The notes below the pieces were generated by a model. That model was not told the DNA's origin. It saw nothing but the letters and a program-made list of their open reading frames with translations, and ran no database searches. Positions 5,990 through 15,700 of a stretch of DNA of 19,180 nt are shown piece by piece; within the stretch, counting starts at the first letter, position 1, and each line of letters opens with the position of its first letter. The stretch comes from Eubacteriales Family XIII. Incertae Sedis bacterium (GTDB lineage: Bacteria; Bacillota; Clostridia; Peptostreptococcales; Anaerovoracaceae), in NCBI GenBank assembly GCA_031255695.1, contig JAIRSA010000127.1:1-19180 (forward strand), in the 5' to 3' direction. The position numbers were made by a program, and so were the translations under genes.

Positions 5990-8900
5990 ATGCTAAAGAA
6001 GCGTGTATTGGCGTGGGTATTGGCGATCACAATGGTCATCGCCTACATCCCTTACTCACCCGTCTCACAGGTACAGGAGGTGTCTGCGGCGCTTGAGACT
6101 GGATACCTGATGGAGCTGACGGACGATGACGCGAACCTGATCGACGTCAGCAGACCTGAGGACAAAGATAGTATTGTCGACTATAATTATCTGACATATC
6201 CCGGATTCGACGTGCTTATGTACAACAACGACTACAATGGCATGTTCGGCGACGAGCATCTGAGCGGGATAACCCTGATCCTTCATGGGCAGCGCATCGC
6301 AGGGAACGGCGATATCCATCTGCTGCCCGTGCCAGAACAGTGGGATGCGGCGGCGCCGGCTTCGTCGTCGCCGATATCGCCGGCGAACCAGGTCGGCACG
6401 ACGGGGAAGCAGCCCCGTGAATATGACTATGTAAACAATACCATCACGCTGCCGATGAAGTATGTATACGCCACCGGCCCCACTGTAACTACGGAAAAAG
6501 ACATGGAATACGACCTGGTGGCGAAGCCAGAGCCGGGCGGCGTGGAACTCAGCGTGATACTCAGGGAGGACATGCCCCCGGAACTTGAGAACTCCGCGAG
6601 CTTCAACCTGGAATTCATCCCGTCGCTCTACAAGAACAAGAGCTATCGCGTGGATAGTGACAAGGACGGCACCTACGACATCTACGGGGTATTCCCGCTT
6701 GCGCCGGAAGACCCGATGGATGAAGACTGGCCGCGCCCGACGCTGCAGGGCAATGCCTGGTACGTGGACCAGTGGAATACGGAAAAGGGGCCTTGGCAGC
6801 CACGCCCGCTTGCGCGCGGCTACCAGTTCAACCTGGCGCCGGAAGACGAGATCAGCCACGTCAGCGTGTCGTCGGACAGGCAGATGTCCATATATGACGG
6901 GCGCAACCGGTCGCAGAACGGCTGGTTCACGCTGACAGAAAGGATCGCCCCAGGCAGCAAGGCGGGGCAGACAGTCGTGAAGTGGCACATCAAGGCGCCG
7001 GTGCAGTCAGGCTGGACCAGGGAGCCCAACATAGCCCACAGCCAGGCGGGCTACGGCACGGGCCTCAAGAAAGTCGCCGTTATGGAGATAGACAAGAACG
7101 ACACCTCGCCGCCGCTGACGGCGCAGCTGATGCGCTTGGAGGCTGACGGCTCCTACAGCCTGGCCTTCCAGGGCAACCTGGGGGAGGCGCGGCGATGGAC
7201 GCGGTATGACTATAGGGACTTCGACTTTTCTTCCGTGAATGTCCCCGGCCTATACGCGATAAGGTATGACGGCATCACCACCGACATATTCCCGATCAGC
7301 GACAATGTATACGACAACATATGGCAGCCGGGCCTGAGCGGGTTCCTGGCCACGGCCATGGATCACATGGAGGTCAGGGAGGGCTACCGCATATGGCATG
7401 GCGCCGCGCATATGGACGATGCCCGCATAGGCGAGCCCTTCGAGAACTCGCCAACGAGCGGCACGAGCATACCGTGGTTCGACGGCCAGGGCGTGGCGCT
7501 CGACGCGCTCCCGGATGTCGTCAAGGCGAAAGGCCTTGAAATAGGCAGCCGTGTCCCTGGCATGGCCGTAGGCGGATGGTTTGACGCAGGCGACTTCGAC
7601 ATCGAGCTGGGCAGCAATATGAACGTGCTGAGGAACCTGATATACACAGCGGAGGCCTTCGAAAATCTGGACGGCTATGACACGCTCGCGGTCGAGTGGA
7701 GCGAGGATACAGGCGGGTCCGCCGAGATGCATAAGCCTGACGGGGTTCCGGACATTGTACAGCAGGTCAAGCACGGCGCACTGCAGATCCGCGCGAATAT
7801 AGAGAATGTCGGCGTGGTCAACGGCGTCATCGAGGTGCCGACCCTGAGGCAGTACACCCATCTGGGCGACGGCTCCACCGACACGGACGGCTTCATATAT
7901 GACCCGAAACTTGACGAGAATGATATAGTGGAGCGGGACGGCAAGGTCTATTCCGGCAAGAATGACGACCGCATGATCATGATGTACAGGAATACAGGCA
8001 CGACTGGCGTCGTGCCTACGGCGCTGCTGGGCAACCCAAGCATAGGTATGGCTGGGGCGGCGGCCGTGCTGAGGGGCTTTGACAATGGACTGGCGGATCT
8101 GTGCCTTGAGACGGCCGAGAGTATATGGGAGAATGAAGGCCCTGCGGCAATGGCTGGTGCAGACGCCGCGCTGAAGAGGAATGCCTTCAACACCCTCGTG
8201 CAGCTGGTGCTGGCCTCCGATGCCGCCGAGGACGAAACCAGGCTTGCCAAGTACAAGGGGCTTATCGAAGCTCTGTTGAGCGGCGCTGGCGGCGGCAATC
8301 CCTTCCTCGCCGCTGGGCTATTGCCGATAAATACACATTACACAGCGGCGCTCATAATGGATCAGATGGGCGGACCCTACGCAGAGCTGGTGAAGGCGGC
8401 GGCGCTGGCGGCGGTTGACGGCGGCCTGTATGCCTTTGCGGCAGATACGCCATTTGGCTTCAGCGAGAGCCTGACTGCCACATGGGGCCCGGGTTCCGGC
8501 AAGATCGGCTCCGGGTTAGGGGCGGCCATGCTGCTCAAGACATTTGAGGGCAGGCTTGATGACAGCGACGAGCTTGAGACATTTAAAGTGCTTGAAGACC
8601 ATGTGATCCGCGCCATGAACTACACCATGGGCACACATCCATATAACTCCACTTCATGGCTTACAGGCGTGGGCGCGAATTCCCATAAATACCCATATAA
8701 CAGCAACCGCGGCGAGGAAGGCTTTATACCGGGCTCCATAGTGCCAGGGTATATAAACTTCCGGCCCGACTTCCCGGAATCGCTCGACAACTTCAGCTTC
8801 CTCTGGGCGGAGAACGAGTGCACAGTCGGCGTCGTAAGCACATGGATCGCGCCGGCCAAGATGGCGGCGGAGATTGCTGCCAGAAGGGCGGCGCCAGCCG

Positions 8901-11900
8901 CGCCGGCCGCTAGCAAGGATTTCAGCAATACCTTCATGATGCATGCAGAGGAGGCGCCAGCCCCGCCGGACATCTTCGGCGCGCCGGTATTCCCTGCGGC
9001 GTCATTGAAGACGCAGGGCTTCGATCTGTTTATGTACAACACCACGTTCAGCCCCGTATTCGGCGATCAGCACTGCGCCGGGGTGGAGCTGATCCAGAAC
9101 GGGCGGCGCATAGCCACCAACGGCGACATACACCTGCTGCCGACGCCGGAACAGTGGGATGCGACCCCTGCGCCCATACTGAACGGGCGTGGCGCGGATC
9201 TGGAGAATAACACGGTGAGCGCCACGCTGACCATACCGGGCAGCGACACAGGCGGCGTGGAACTGGCGGAAGTGAAGTATACCATCAAAGCCGAGCCGGA
9301 GGCCGGCGGCGTCAAGCTCAGCCTTATACTGGACGCCCCGCTGCCGCCCGATCTGGCCGGCAAGGCAGGCTTCAACCTGGAGTTTATGCCCAACCTCTAC
9401 AGGGAGAAGGGCTTCCAGGCGGACAAGAACGGCGATGGCACATATGACGACTTCGGCATATTCCCGCTGCTGCCATTTGCGGACATGGAAGAGAAGGACA
9501 GGGCCAGGACGGTGGACCAGGCATGGTATGTGAAGGAGTGGAACAAGGACAGGGGCGATTACCAGCCTGTCCCCTTCGCTAAGGGCAAGAGCATAGTGCT
9601 GGCGCCGGAAGACAGCGAGAACCGCATACGCGTCAAGACAGACACGGGCGACCTGGAGCTCTTTGACGGGCGCAACCGCTCGCAGAATGGGTGGTTTGTG
9701 CTGCGCACGCTGATCCCTGCCGGCGGGACGCAGATAGTCTGGCATATAAGCCCTGACATCGAGCCCGGCTGGGCCAGGGAGCCCAATGTCGGGCACAGCC
9801 AGGCAGGGTACGCGCCCGTGCGGGAAAAGGTGGCCGTTATAGAGCTTGACCCTGCGTTCAGCGCGCCAGGCACGGCTACCGTAGAGCGCCTGAATGACGA
9901 CGGCACATATACGGCGGTCTTCACGGGGCCGCTGGGGCCGGCCAAGAGATGGCTGCGCTATGATTACAGGGATTTCGACTTTACATCCGTAAATGCCCCT
10001 GGCGTGTACACGATCAATTACGCAGGGAAAAGGACGGACGTATTCCGCATCGCGGACGATGTGTACGACAAGAGCTGGCAGACCGCACTCAGCGGTTTCC
10101 TGGCAAAGGAGATGGATCATATCGCGGTGCGCGACGCATACAAGATCGTCCACGCGGCATCGCATATGGACGACGCGATCATGTGGCCGATCATCGGCGA
10201 GCCCTTCCGTGATGAAGAGAGCTTCGACGGAAGCTGGTTCGACGGGCAGGACTTCATGGAGACATCCAGGGGCACCGACGAATACGGCGCGCTTGAGCAT
10301 ATCCAGGGGCTTGCTGTAGGCGGCTGGTACGACGCCGGGGATTTCGACGTGGAAGCCACAAGGAACCAAGGCGTCATACAGGATCTGGCGATGGCATACA
10401 CGGCGTTCAAGCCGGATTATGACACGATGGCAGTGGAGTGGAACGAAAAGACAGGCGGCATGGTCGAGCTGCACCGCCCTGACGGGGTGCCCGACATCGT
10501 GCAGCAGGTCAAGCACGGCGCCATGCAGGTCTTTGCGCGCCTAGAGGCGATCGGCTACAACTTCAAGGTCCTTGAGGTCCCGACGCTGAGGCAGTACACC
10601 CATCTGGGCGACGGCGCCAGGGACACTGACGGGTATATCTACGACCCGGATCTGAAAGAGGACGAACGCGTAGGGCTGCGTTCCGGCAAGAACGACGACC
10701 GCCTCGCCATGGTTGGCAGCAAGTCGACGTCGCTGCAGTACGGCGCGGCGGCGGCCCTGGCATCCGCGGCGTACGTGATGGCCTCGGACTACACGGCCGA
10801 GTCTGGCAAGTACCTGGCGGCCGCAGAGCAGATCTGGAACGAGGAGCCTCACCCGGCCATATCGGGCGCGGGCGACGCCTTCAGCGTCAGCGACGAGTGG
10901 AACGCCGCGATACAGCTGCTTATAGCCACCGGCGGCGACAAAAAATATCTGGATCGCATATACCAGATGGCGCCGGCCATGCTGAGCATGGCGGATCTGT
11001 TCCCGCCTTTCGGGATCAAGCCATTTACATTCGCCGGCGGGTGGAAGGCCGTGTCTGCATTGCCATATATGAACACCTCTTTCAAGTCAAGTTTCACTGC
11101 GGCCGTCAGCGAGTATGTCGCCGATCTGGACCGGTCATTGGAAGAGAACCCATTCGGCGTCCCGTCGACGAACGGGATGTGGGGCGGAAGCACGGATGTC
11201 GTGGATATGGGCATGAGGATGTACTATCTGCACAAGGCCCTTCCGGAGATAGTGAGTTCGGACTACACCCTCCGCGCGGCCAACTATATACTTGGGACGC
11301 ACCCGTACGATGATGTCTCATGGCTGTCTGGCGTGGGCACCTCATCGGTGGAGCACGCCTATGGCAATACGCGCGCCGACGACACGTTCGTGGCGGGCGG
11401 CATAGTGCCTGGCTATGTGAATATCTCGCCGGATTTCCCCGAAGCGCAGTCTGAATTCGGCATGATGTGGTTTGAGAGCGAGTACGTGATCGACACCTCG
11501 GCCAAGTGGATTGCGGTCGGCAATGCGGCTGCGGAACTCGCGAAGGCCGCCCCTGCCTATACGGTGATATATGTCGCGAACGGCGGCAGCGGCAGCGTGG
11601 TCAGCGACGGCGTTTTCAGCGAGGGCGACAATGTCGCGGTGAAATCCTCCTATGGCATGACGATGGCCGGCTATAGGTTCACGGCCTGGAATACTGCGGC
11701 TGATGGGAGCGGCACTGCCTATATGCCCGGCGATGCGTTTGAGATGGGCGCCGGGAATGTGGTGCTTTATGCCCAGTGGGCGCCTGTGTCGGCAAGCCCC
11801 AGCAGCCCCAGCGGCCCCAGCGGCAGCGGTTCCGGCGGCAGCCCGGCGGTCCCGCCGCCAGCGGGCGGGGATGATGCCGCGCCGCCGTCCCAGACAGGCC

Positions 11901-12583
11901 CCACAGGTCTGGCGGCAGCGTTCAGCGATGCGGGGAGCATAGCGGGCTGGGCGGCCCCATTCGTCGAGCGCCTACTGACGGCCGGGATCATATCCGGGCG
12001 CGCGGACGGCTCCTTCGATCCCAAGGGCAATGTCAGCCGCGCCGAGTTTACCAAAATGATCGTCAATGCGCTTGACATACGTGCCGGCAGCGCCCCGAAG
12101 GCATTTGAGGACGTGGGCGCCGGCAGCTGGTTCAAGGAATTCGTGGACAGGGCTTCGTCGAACGGGCTGATCAACGGGACATCGGACACCATGTTCGAAC
12201 CTGACGCCACAATAACGAGGCAGGATCTCTGCGTGATCGCCTATAACGCGCTCAAGGGCCTGGGCGCCACAGCCGGCCCGGAGGGCGGCTTTACGGACGG
12301 CGACGCGATAAGCGCTTATGCGCGGGAGGCGGTTTACGCGCTGAAGCAGCTGGGCATAATATCCGGGCGCGACGACGGCAGGTTCGATCCGCTGGCCACC
12401 GCAAGCCGCGAAGAGGCCGCCAAGATCATCTGCGGCGTGATGGACTACGCGGCAAGCCGCACAGCCGCCGCGCAGACGGCGGGGGCTGCGGAAGGCGAGG
12501 CGGAGAGCGCTGCGGCGACGGAGCCTGAGGCGACGGAGCCTGAGACCGCCACGCCGGGCGGCGTGGCAGGCGCCGAAGAATAG
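5990..12583 (+). CDS. Surface-anchored double glycoside hydrolase family 9 enzyme with InlB repeat and three SLH domains
   Basis: A 2197-residue secreted protein. Order: signal peptide (1 to ~33); first half with an unrecognised beta-rich module (~72-340), a cellulase N-terminal Ig-like domain (~345-437) and a GH9 catalytic domain (~438-965); second half with the same three parts (~1010-1260, ~1264-1356, ~1357-1850); an InlB/Flg_new repeat (~1857-1931); a Ser/Pro/Gly linker; three SLH domains (~1978-2030, 2038-2090, 2101-2152); and an acidic Ala/Glu/Thr tail. GH9 enzymes are inverting beta-1,4-glucanases. The Asp pair sits in GGWFDAGDF (D532/D535) and GGWYDAGDF (D1448/D1451). The likely acid is E943 (WAENEC) and E1831 (FESEY). 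Both halves also carry GTHPY. The usual PHHR motif is missing from both. SLH domains bind pyruvylated wall polymer, so the enzyme should stay on the cell. The exact substrate (cellulose, xyloglucan or mixed-linkage glucan) is not readable. Both halves look catalytically intact. Confidence 0.92.
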   Translation: MLKKRVLAWVLAITMVIAYIPYSPVSQVQEVSAALETGYLMELTDDDANLIDVSRPEDKDSIVDYNYLTYPGFDVLMYNNDYNGMFGDEHLSGITLILHGQRIAGNGDIHLLPVPEQWDAAAPASSSPISPANQVGTTGKQPREYDYVNNTITLPMKYVYATGPTVTTEKDMEYDLVAKPEPGGVELSVILREDMPPELENSASFNLEFIPSLYKNKSYRVDSDKDGTYDIYGVFPLAPEDPMDEDWPRPTLQGNAWYVDQWNTEKGPWQPRPLARGYQFNLAPEDEISHVSVSSDRQMSIYDGRNRSQNGWFTLTERIAPGSKAGQTVVKWHIKAPVQSGWTREPNIAHSQAGYGTGLKKVAVMEIDKNDTSPPLTAQLMRLEADGSYSLAFQGNLGEARRWTRYDYRDFDFSSVNVPGLYAIRYDGITTDIFPISDNVYDNIWQPGLSGFLATAMDHMEVREGYRIWHGAAHMDDARIGEPFENSPTSGTSIPWFDGQGVALDALPDVVKAKGLEIGSRVPGMAVGGWFDAGDFDIELGSNMNVLRNLIYTAEAFENLDGYDTLAVEWSEDTGGSAEMHKPDGVPDIVQQVKHGALQIRANIENVGVVNGVIEVPTLRQYTHLGDGSTDTDGFIYDPKLDENDIVERDGKVYSGKNDDRMIMMYRNTGTTGVVPTALLGNPSIGMAGAAAVLRGFDNGLADLCLETAESIWENEGPAAMAGADAALKRNAFNTLVQLVLASDAAEDETRLAKYKGLIEALLSGAGGGNPFLAAGLLPINTHYTAALIMDQMGGPYAELVKAAALAAVDGGLYAFAADTPFGFSESLTATWGPGSGKIGSGLGAAMLLKTFEGRLDDSDELETFKVLEDHVIRAMNYTMGTHPYNSTSWLTGVGANSHKYPYNSNRGEEGFIPGSIVPGYINFRPDFPESLDNFSFLWAENECTVGVVSTWIAPAKMAAEIAARRAAPAAPAASKDFSNTFMMHAEEAPAPPDIFGAPVFPAASLKTQGFDLFMYNTTFSPVFGDQHCAGVELIQNGRRIATNGDIHLLPTPEQWDATPAPILNGRGADLENNTVSATLTIPGSDTGGVELAEVKYTIKAEPEAGGVKLSLILDAPLPPDLAGKAGFNLEFMPNLYREKGFQADKNGDGTYDDFGIFPLLPFADMEEKDRARTVDQAWYVKEWNKDRGDYQPVPFAKGKSIVLAPEDSENRIRVKTDTGDLELFDGRNRSQNGWFVLRTLIPAGGTQIVWHISPDIEPGWAREPNVGHSQAGYAPVREKVAVIELDPAFSAPGTATVERLNDDGTYTAVFTGPLGPAKRWLRYDYRDFDFTSVNAPGVYTINYAGKRTDVFRIADDVYDKSWQTALSGFLAKEMDHIAVRDAYKIVHAASHMDDAIMWPIIGEPFRDEESFDGSWFDGQDFMETSRGTDEYGALEHIQGLAVGGWYDAGDFDVEATRNQGVIQDLAMAYTAFKPDYDTMAVEWNEKTGGMVELHRPDGVPDIVQQVKHGAMQVFARLEAIGYNFKVLEVPTLRQYTHLGDGARDTDGYIYDPDLKEDERVGLRSGKNDDRLAMVGSKSTSLQYGAAAALASAAYVMASDYTAESGKYLAAAEQIWNEEPHPAISGAGDAFSVSDEWNAAIQLLIATGGDKKYLDRIYQMAPAMLSMADLFPPFGIKPFTFAGGWKAVSALPYMNTSFKSSFTAAVSEYVADLDRSLEENPFGVPSTNGMWGGSTDVVDMGMRMYYLHKALPEIVSSDYTLRAANYILGTHPYDDVSWLSGVGTSSVEHAYGNTRADDTFVAGGIVPGYVNISPDFPEAQSEFGMMWFESEYVIDTSAKWIAVGNAAAELAKAAPAYTVIYVANGGSGSVVSDGVFSEGDNVAVKSSYGMTMAGYRFTAWNTAADGSGTAYMPGDAFEMGAGNVVLYAQWAPVSASPSSPSGPSGSGSGGSPAVPPPAGGDDAAPPSQTGPTGLAAAFSDAGSIAGWAAPFVERLLTAGIISGRADGSFDPKGNVSRAEFTKMIVNALDIRAGSAPKAFEDVGAGSWFKEFVDRASSNGLINGTSDTMFEPDATITRQDLCVIAYNALKGLGATAGPEGGFTDGDAISAYAREAVYALKQLGIISGRDDGRFDPLATASREEAAKIICGVMDYAASRTAAAQTAGAAEGEAESAAATEPEATEPETATPGGVAGAEE
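6203..11551 (+). repeat. Two diverged copies of a ~900-residue GH9 unit within one gene
   Basis: Half 1 (from residue 72) and half 2 (from residue 1010) share the same order of modules. Over the first 48 residues of the unit 30 are identical by hand count. Shared blocks include GNGDIHLLP versus TNGDIHLLP, DGRNRSQNGWF in both, RYDYRDFDF in both, and VPTLRQYTHLGDG in both. Half 1 has extra sequence near residues 125-165. The offset is ~938 residues at the unit start and 916 at the catalytic Asp, so indels have accumulated and the duplication is old. Confidence 0.9.
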
Positions 12584-12670
12584 GATTGCAGGCGGGCGCT
12601 GAAGGCCCGTGCCGCGAACGCAGGACGGGCGTCGAAGGCCCGTGCCGCGAACGCAGGGCGGGCGCCGAAC
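12566..12670 (+). repeat. ~33-bp tandem repeats starting at the GH9 stop codon
   Basis: Units starting with GCAGG occur at 12588, 12620 and 12653, with periods of 32 and 33 bp. The core reads GGGCGCTGAAGGCCCGTGCC, then GGGCGTCGAAGGCCCGTGCC, then GGGCGCCGAACC. The coding end of the GH9 gene (GCAGGCGCCGAAGAATAG, 12566-12583) resembles the unit, so the array may have grown out of the gene end. Confidence 0.8.
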
Positions 12671-12705
12671 CGGCATATAGCTGAAGGCTGCGGCGCCCGC
12701 CCTGC
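12653..12705 (+). other. 15-bp perfect inverted repeat (intercistronic hairpin) between GH9 and GH3
   Basis: GCAGGGCGGGCGCCG (12653-12667) is exactly complementary to CGGCGCCCGCCCTGC (12691-12705), with a 23-nt loop. No T-run follows, so it is unlikely to be a full intrinsic terminator. It could protect the upstream message from 3' exonucleases or lower read-through into GH3. The left arm is the third tandem repeat unit. An alternative pairing exists between CCCGTGC in units 1 and 2 and GCACGGG at 12704-12710. Confidence 0.75.
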
Positions 12706-12762
12706 ACGGGCTCGCCATGCCCCTCATTTCATGTCAAAATTTGTTGTCAAGGAGGTAAAAAA

Positions 12763-15700
12763 ATGAAGAGGAAAATTTCGTCAATTGCCCTGAGCCTCAT
12801 TATGCTTATCGCAACGATTCCGGGGGGCGCCCCGGTACTGGCCATACCTGCCGACGGCAACATTGCCTTGTCGCGCGCAGTTGCGGCGGAAGGCATGGTG
12901 CTGCTTGAAAATGATGGCGTACTGCCGCTTAGGGCAGGGGCCAAGGTCTCGATGTTCGGCAGCGGGCAGGTAAACTTTATCAAGGGCGGCACGGGTTCCG
13001 GCGACGTGAACGTGGACTATGTCGTCAACATGCTTGCGGGCATGAGGAACAAGGCCGCCGAGGGCAAGATCGTGCTGGATGCGGCCACGGCAGCCAAATA
13101 CGAGGCCAGCGCCGGGTTCGCGCTGACACAGGCCGATGTGGAGGCCGCGCGTGCCGTCTCTGACGTGGCGGTGATCGTGATCAGCCGGAATTCGGGCGAA
13201 GGCTCTGACCGCGCCGCGTCAAAGGGCGACTACTACATGAGCGACGCCGAGATAGCCATGGTCTCCATGGTGAGCGCCGCCTTCGACAATGTAGTCGTGG
13301 TGATGAACGTCGGCGGCGTGGTGGACATGACCTGGACAGAGGCATTTCCTAGCATCAAGGCGGCCCTACTGGCCGGCCAGCCCGGCATGGAGGGCGGCAA
13401 CGCCGTCGCCGACGTGCTGTGCGGCGACAGCTACCCATCGGGCAAACTGGTGGACACCTACGCGCGCAGCTATAGCGACTACCCGTCCTCAAGCCATTTC
13501 GGGACTACCGCCGTAGAATACTATGAAGACATATTTGTCGGCTACCGCTGGTTCTCCACGGCGGATCCGGCCTATTCCAAGGTCAAGTACGAGTTCGGCT
13601 ACGGCAAGTCCTATACGACCTTCGCGATCGACCAGGAGTCCGTCACGATAGAGGGCGACGAGATACGCGTCTCCGCGAGGGTGACAAACACAGGCGCCCG
13701 CGTAGGCAAGGAAGTGGTGCAGGCCTACTTCAGGGCGCCGGACAAGGAGCTTATAAAGCCGGCACGCGAACTGGCCGCCTTCGCCAAGACGAGGGAACTG
13801 CGGCCAGGAGAGAGCCAGACGCTTGAGATGAAGTTCAAAAAAAGCGATATGGCTTCCTATGACGAGTACGGCAAGACCGGCAACACGTCTGCATACGTGC
13901 TGGAAGCCGGCGAATACAGTTTCTATGTGGGCAATTCCGTGAAGGACGCCAAGCCCGCCGGGGCATACACCCAGGCTGAGACTGTGGTGACGCAGCAGCT
14001 TGCGGCTGCCCTGGAGCCAATGCAGCAGTTTGAGCGCCTGGTGGACCCGGCCACGGGCGAGACGGAGATGATAGGGCCGGAGCCATTGCCGCCGCCCGAT
14101 GTGATCCATAGCGTGAGCGGCACAAGCAGCACGACGATCCAGGCGGCAGAGCCGTACACAAGGACTGGCGGGATCGTATTCGAGACCGTCCCGGCAACAG
14201 GGCGGCCCTGTATCGCTTTCTTCAACAATGGCGAGGAACTGGTATACCAGCTGGATGTCGAGAAAGCGGGCACTTATGACATAGTGGTCAACTATGCGCT
14301 TGGCAGGGCCTCCATAGCGGATGCCATGGACATACTGGTCAATAATGCCCTGCAGCCGGGCATACGGTTCGCTATGGCCCAGACCGGCGACGGCAATAAC
14401 AACGGCGAATGGTACAACCCCGCAGACAGCGCAGTCTACAAGATATCCCTGCCGGAAGGCCTATGCCTGTTGAAATTCAGGTCGAAGTCGTCCGCGGGCA
14501 ATCTGAACTACTTCACGCTCAGCCCCGAAGGCCCGGCCCCAGTGAGCCCGGAGGCATATGCCGCAGCCGGCGCAGGCTACGCGGCGGCCCTTGACGCAGC
14601 CGCAGATTACGTAACAGGTGTGGTTGCGGCCCTTGACGATGCCGCGCCCGGCGACGGCGGCGATGTTGCGGCTGCGCCCGGCGACGGCGATGATGCCGCG
14701 CCCGCGCCCGGCGGAGGCGGCTATGTGCCTTCGCTTCCATACAAGCTCAGTGATGTCTATTACGGATACGTCAGCATGTACGACTTCGTCGACCAGATGA
14801 GCAATGCCGAGCTGGCCGACCTGTCGCAGGGGCATTCAGGCGCCCTGGGCGGGGGCACCGGCATCATCGGGGGGATAGCGAAATACGGCGCGCCCGGCAT
14901 GGAGACGGCCGACGGCCCCGCGGGCCTGAGGATCAGCTCCAGGGCCACGGCCTGGCCCATCGGGACCATGATCGCGTCCACCTGGAACACTGAGCTGGTC
15001 GAGGCGATAGGGAACGCTGTGGGGGTGGAAGCCCTGCTGAACGGCGTGGACATATGGCTGGCACCGGGCATGAACATCCACAGGAACCCGCGCTGCGGCC
15101 GCAACTTCGAGTATTACTCAGAAGACCCGCTTGTCACAGGCAAGATAGCGGCGGCCATAACAAAGGGCGTCCAGGCGAACGGCGTGGGCGTGACCGTGAA
15201 GCATTACGCCGCGAACAACCAGGAGACCAACCGCTCCAGCTCGAACACCATAGCCTCTGAACGCGCCCTGCGTGAAATCTACCTCGAAGGCTTCCGGATT
15301 GCCGTCGAGGAGGCCCAGCCATGGTGCGTGATGACATCGTACAACCTGATCAACGGCACAGAGACGGCGGAGAGCTACGACTTGGTCAGCACTATACTCC
15401 GCGACGAATGGGGCTTCGAAGGCCTTGTGATGACGGACTGGAGCAATAACAACAGCACACATTACAAAGAAGCCATTGCCGGCAATGACATCAAGATGCC
15501 AAACGGCAGCGTGAGCAATCTCACTGCGGCGCTGGAGAGCGGCGACCTTGAGCGCGGGGCGCTCGTCCGCAACATATCCAGGATAATGGAAGTGACGATG
15601 AAGTCGCAGCCATTCCTGAGGACGCTGAAGACCCATGCAATAGGCGAAGGCGTCACCAGGGTGGAGGCGGAATACTACAGCGACGTGGCAGGGACGCCCA

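Noticed and set aside
6653..6688. Dockerin-like calcium loops in the GH9 protein
   Set aside because: There is only one loop per module, inside a beta-rich domain, not the paired ~22-residue repeats of a dockerin; anchoring is by SLH domains.
9002..10516. Long open frame on the - strand (504 codons) within the GH9 gene
   Set aside because: Shadow of the second GH9 half; no recognisable domains and no ribosome site, and the + strand carries the catalytic motifs.
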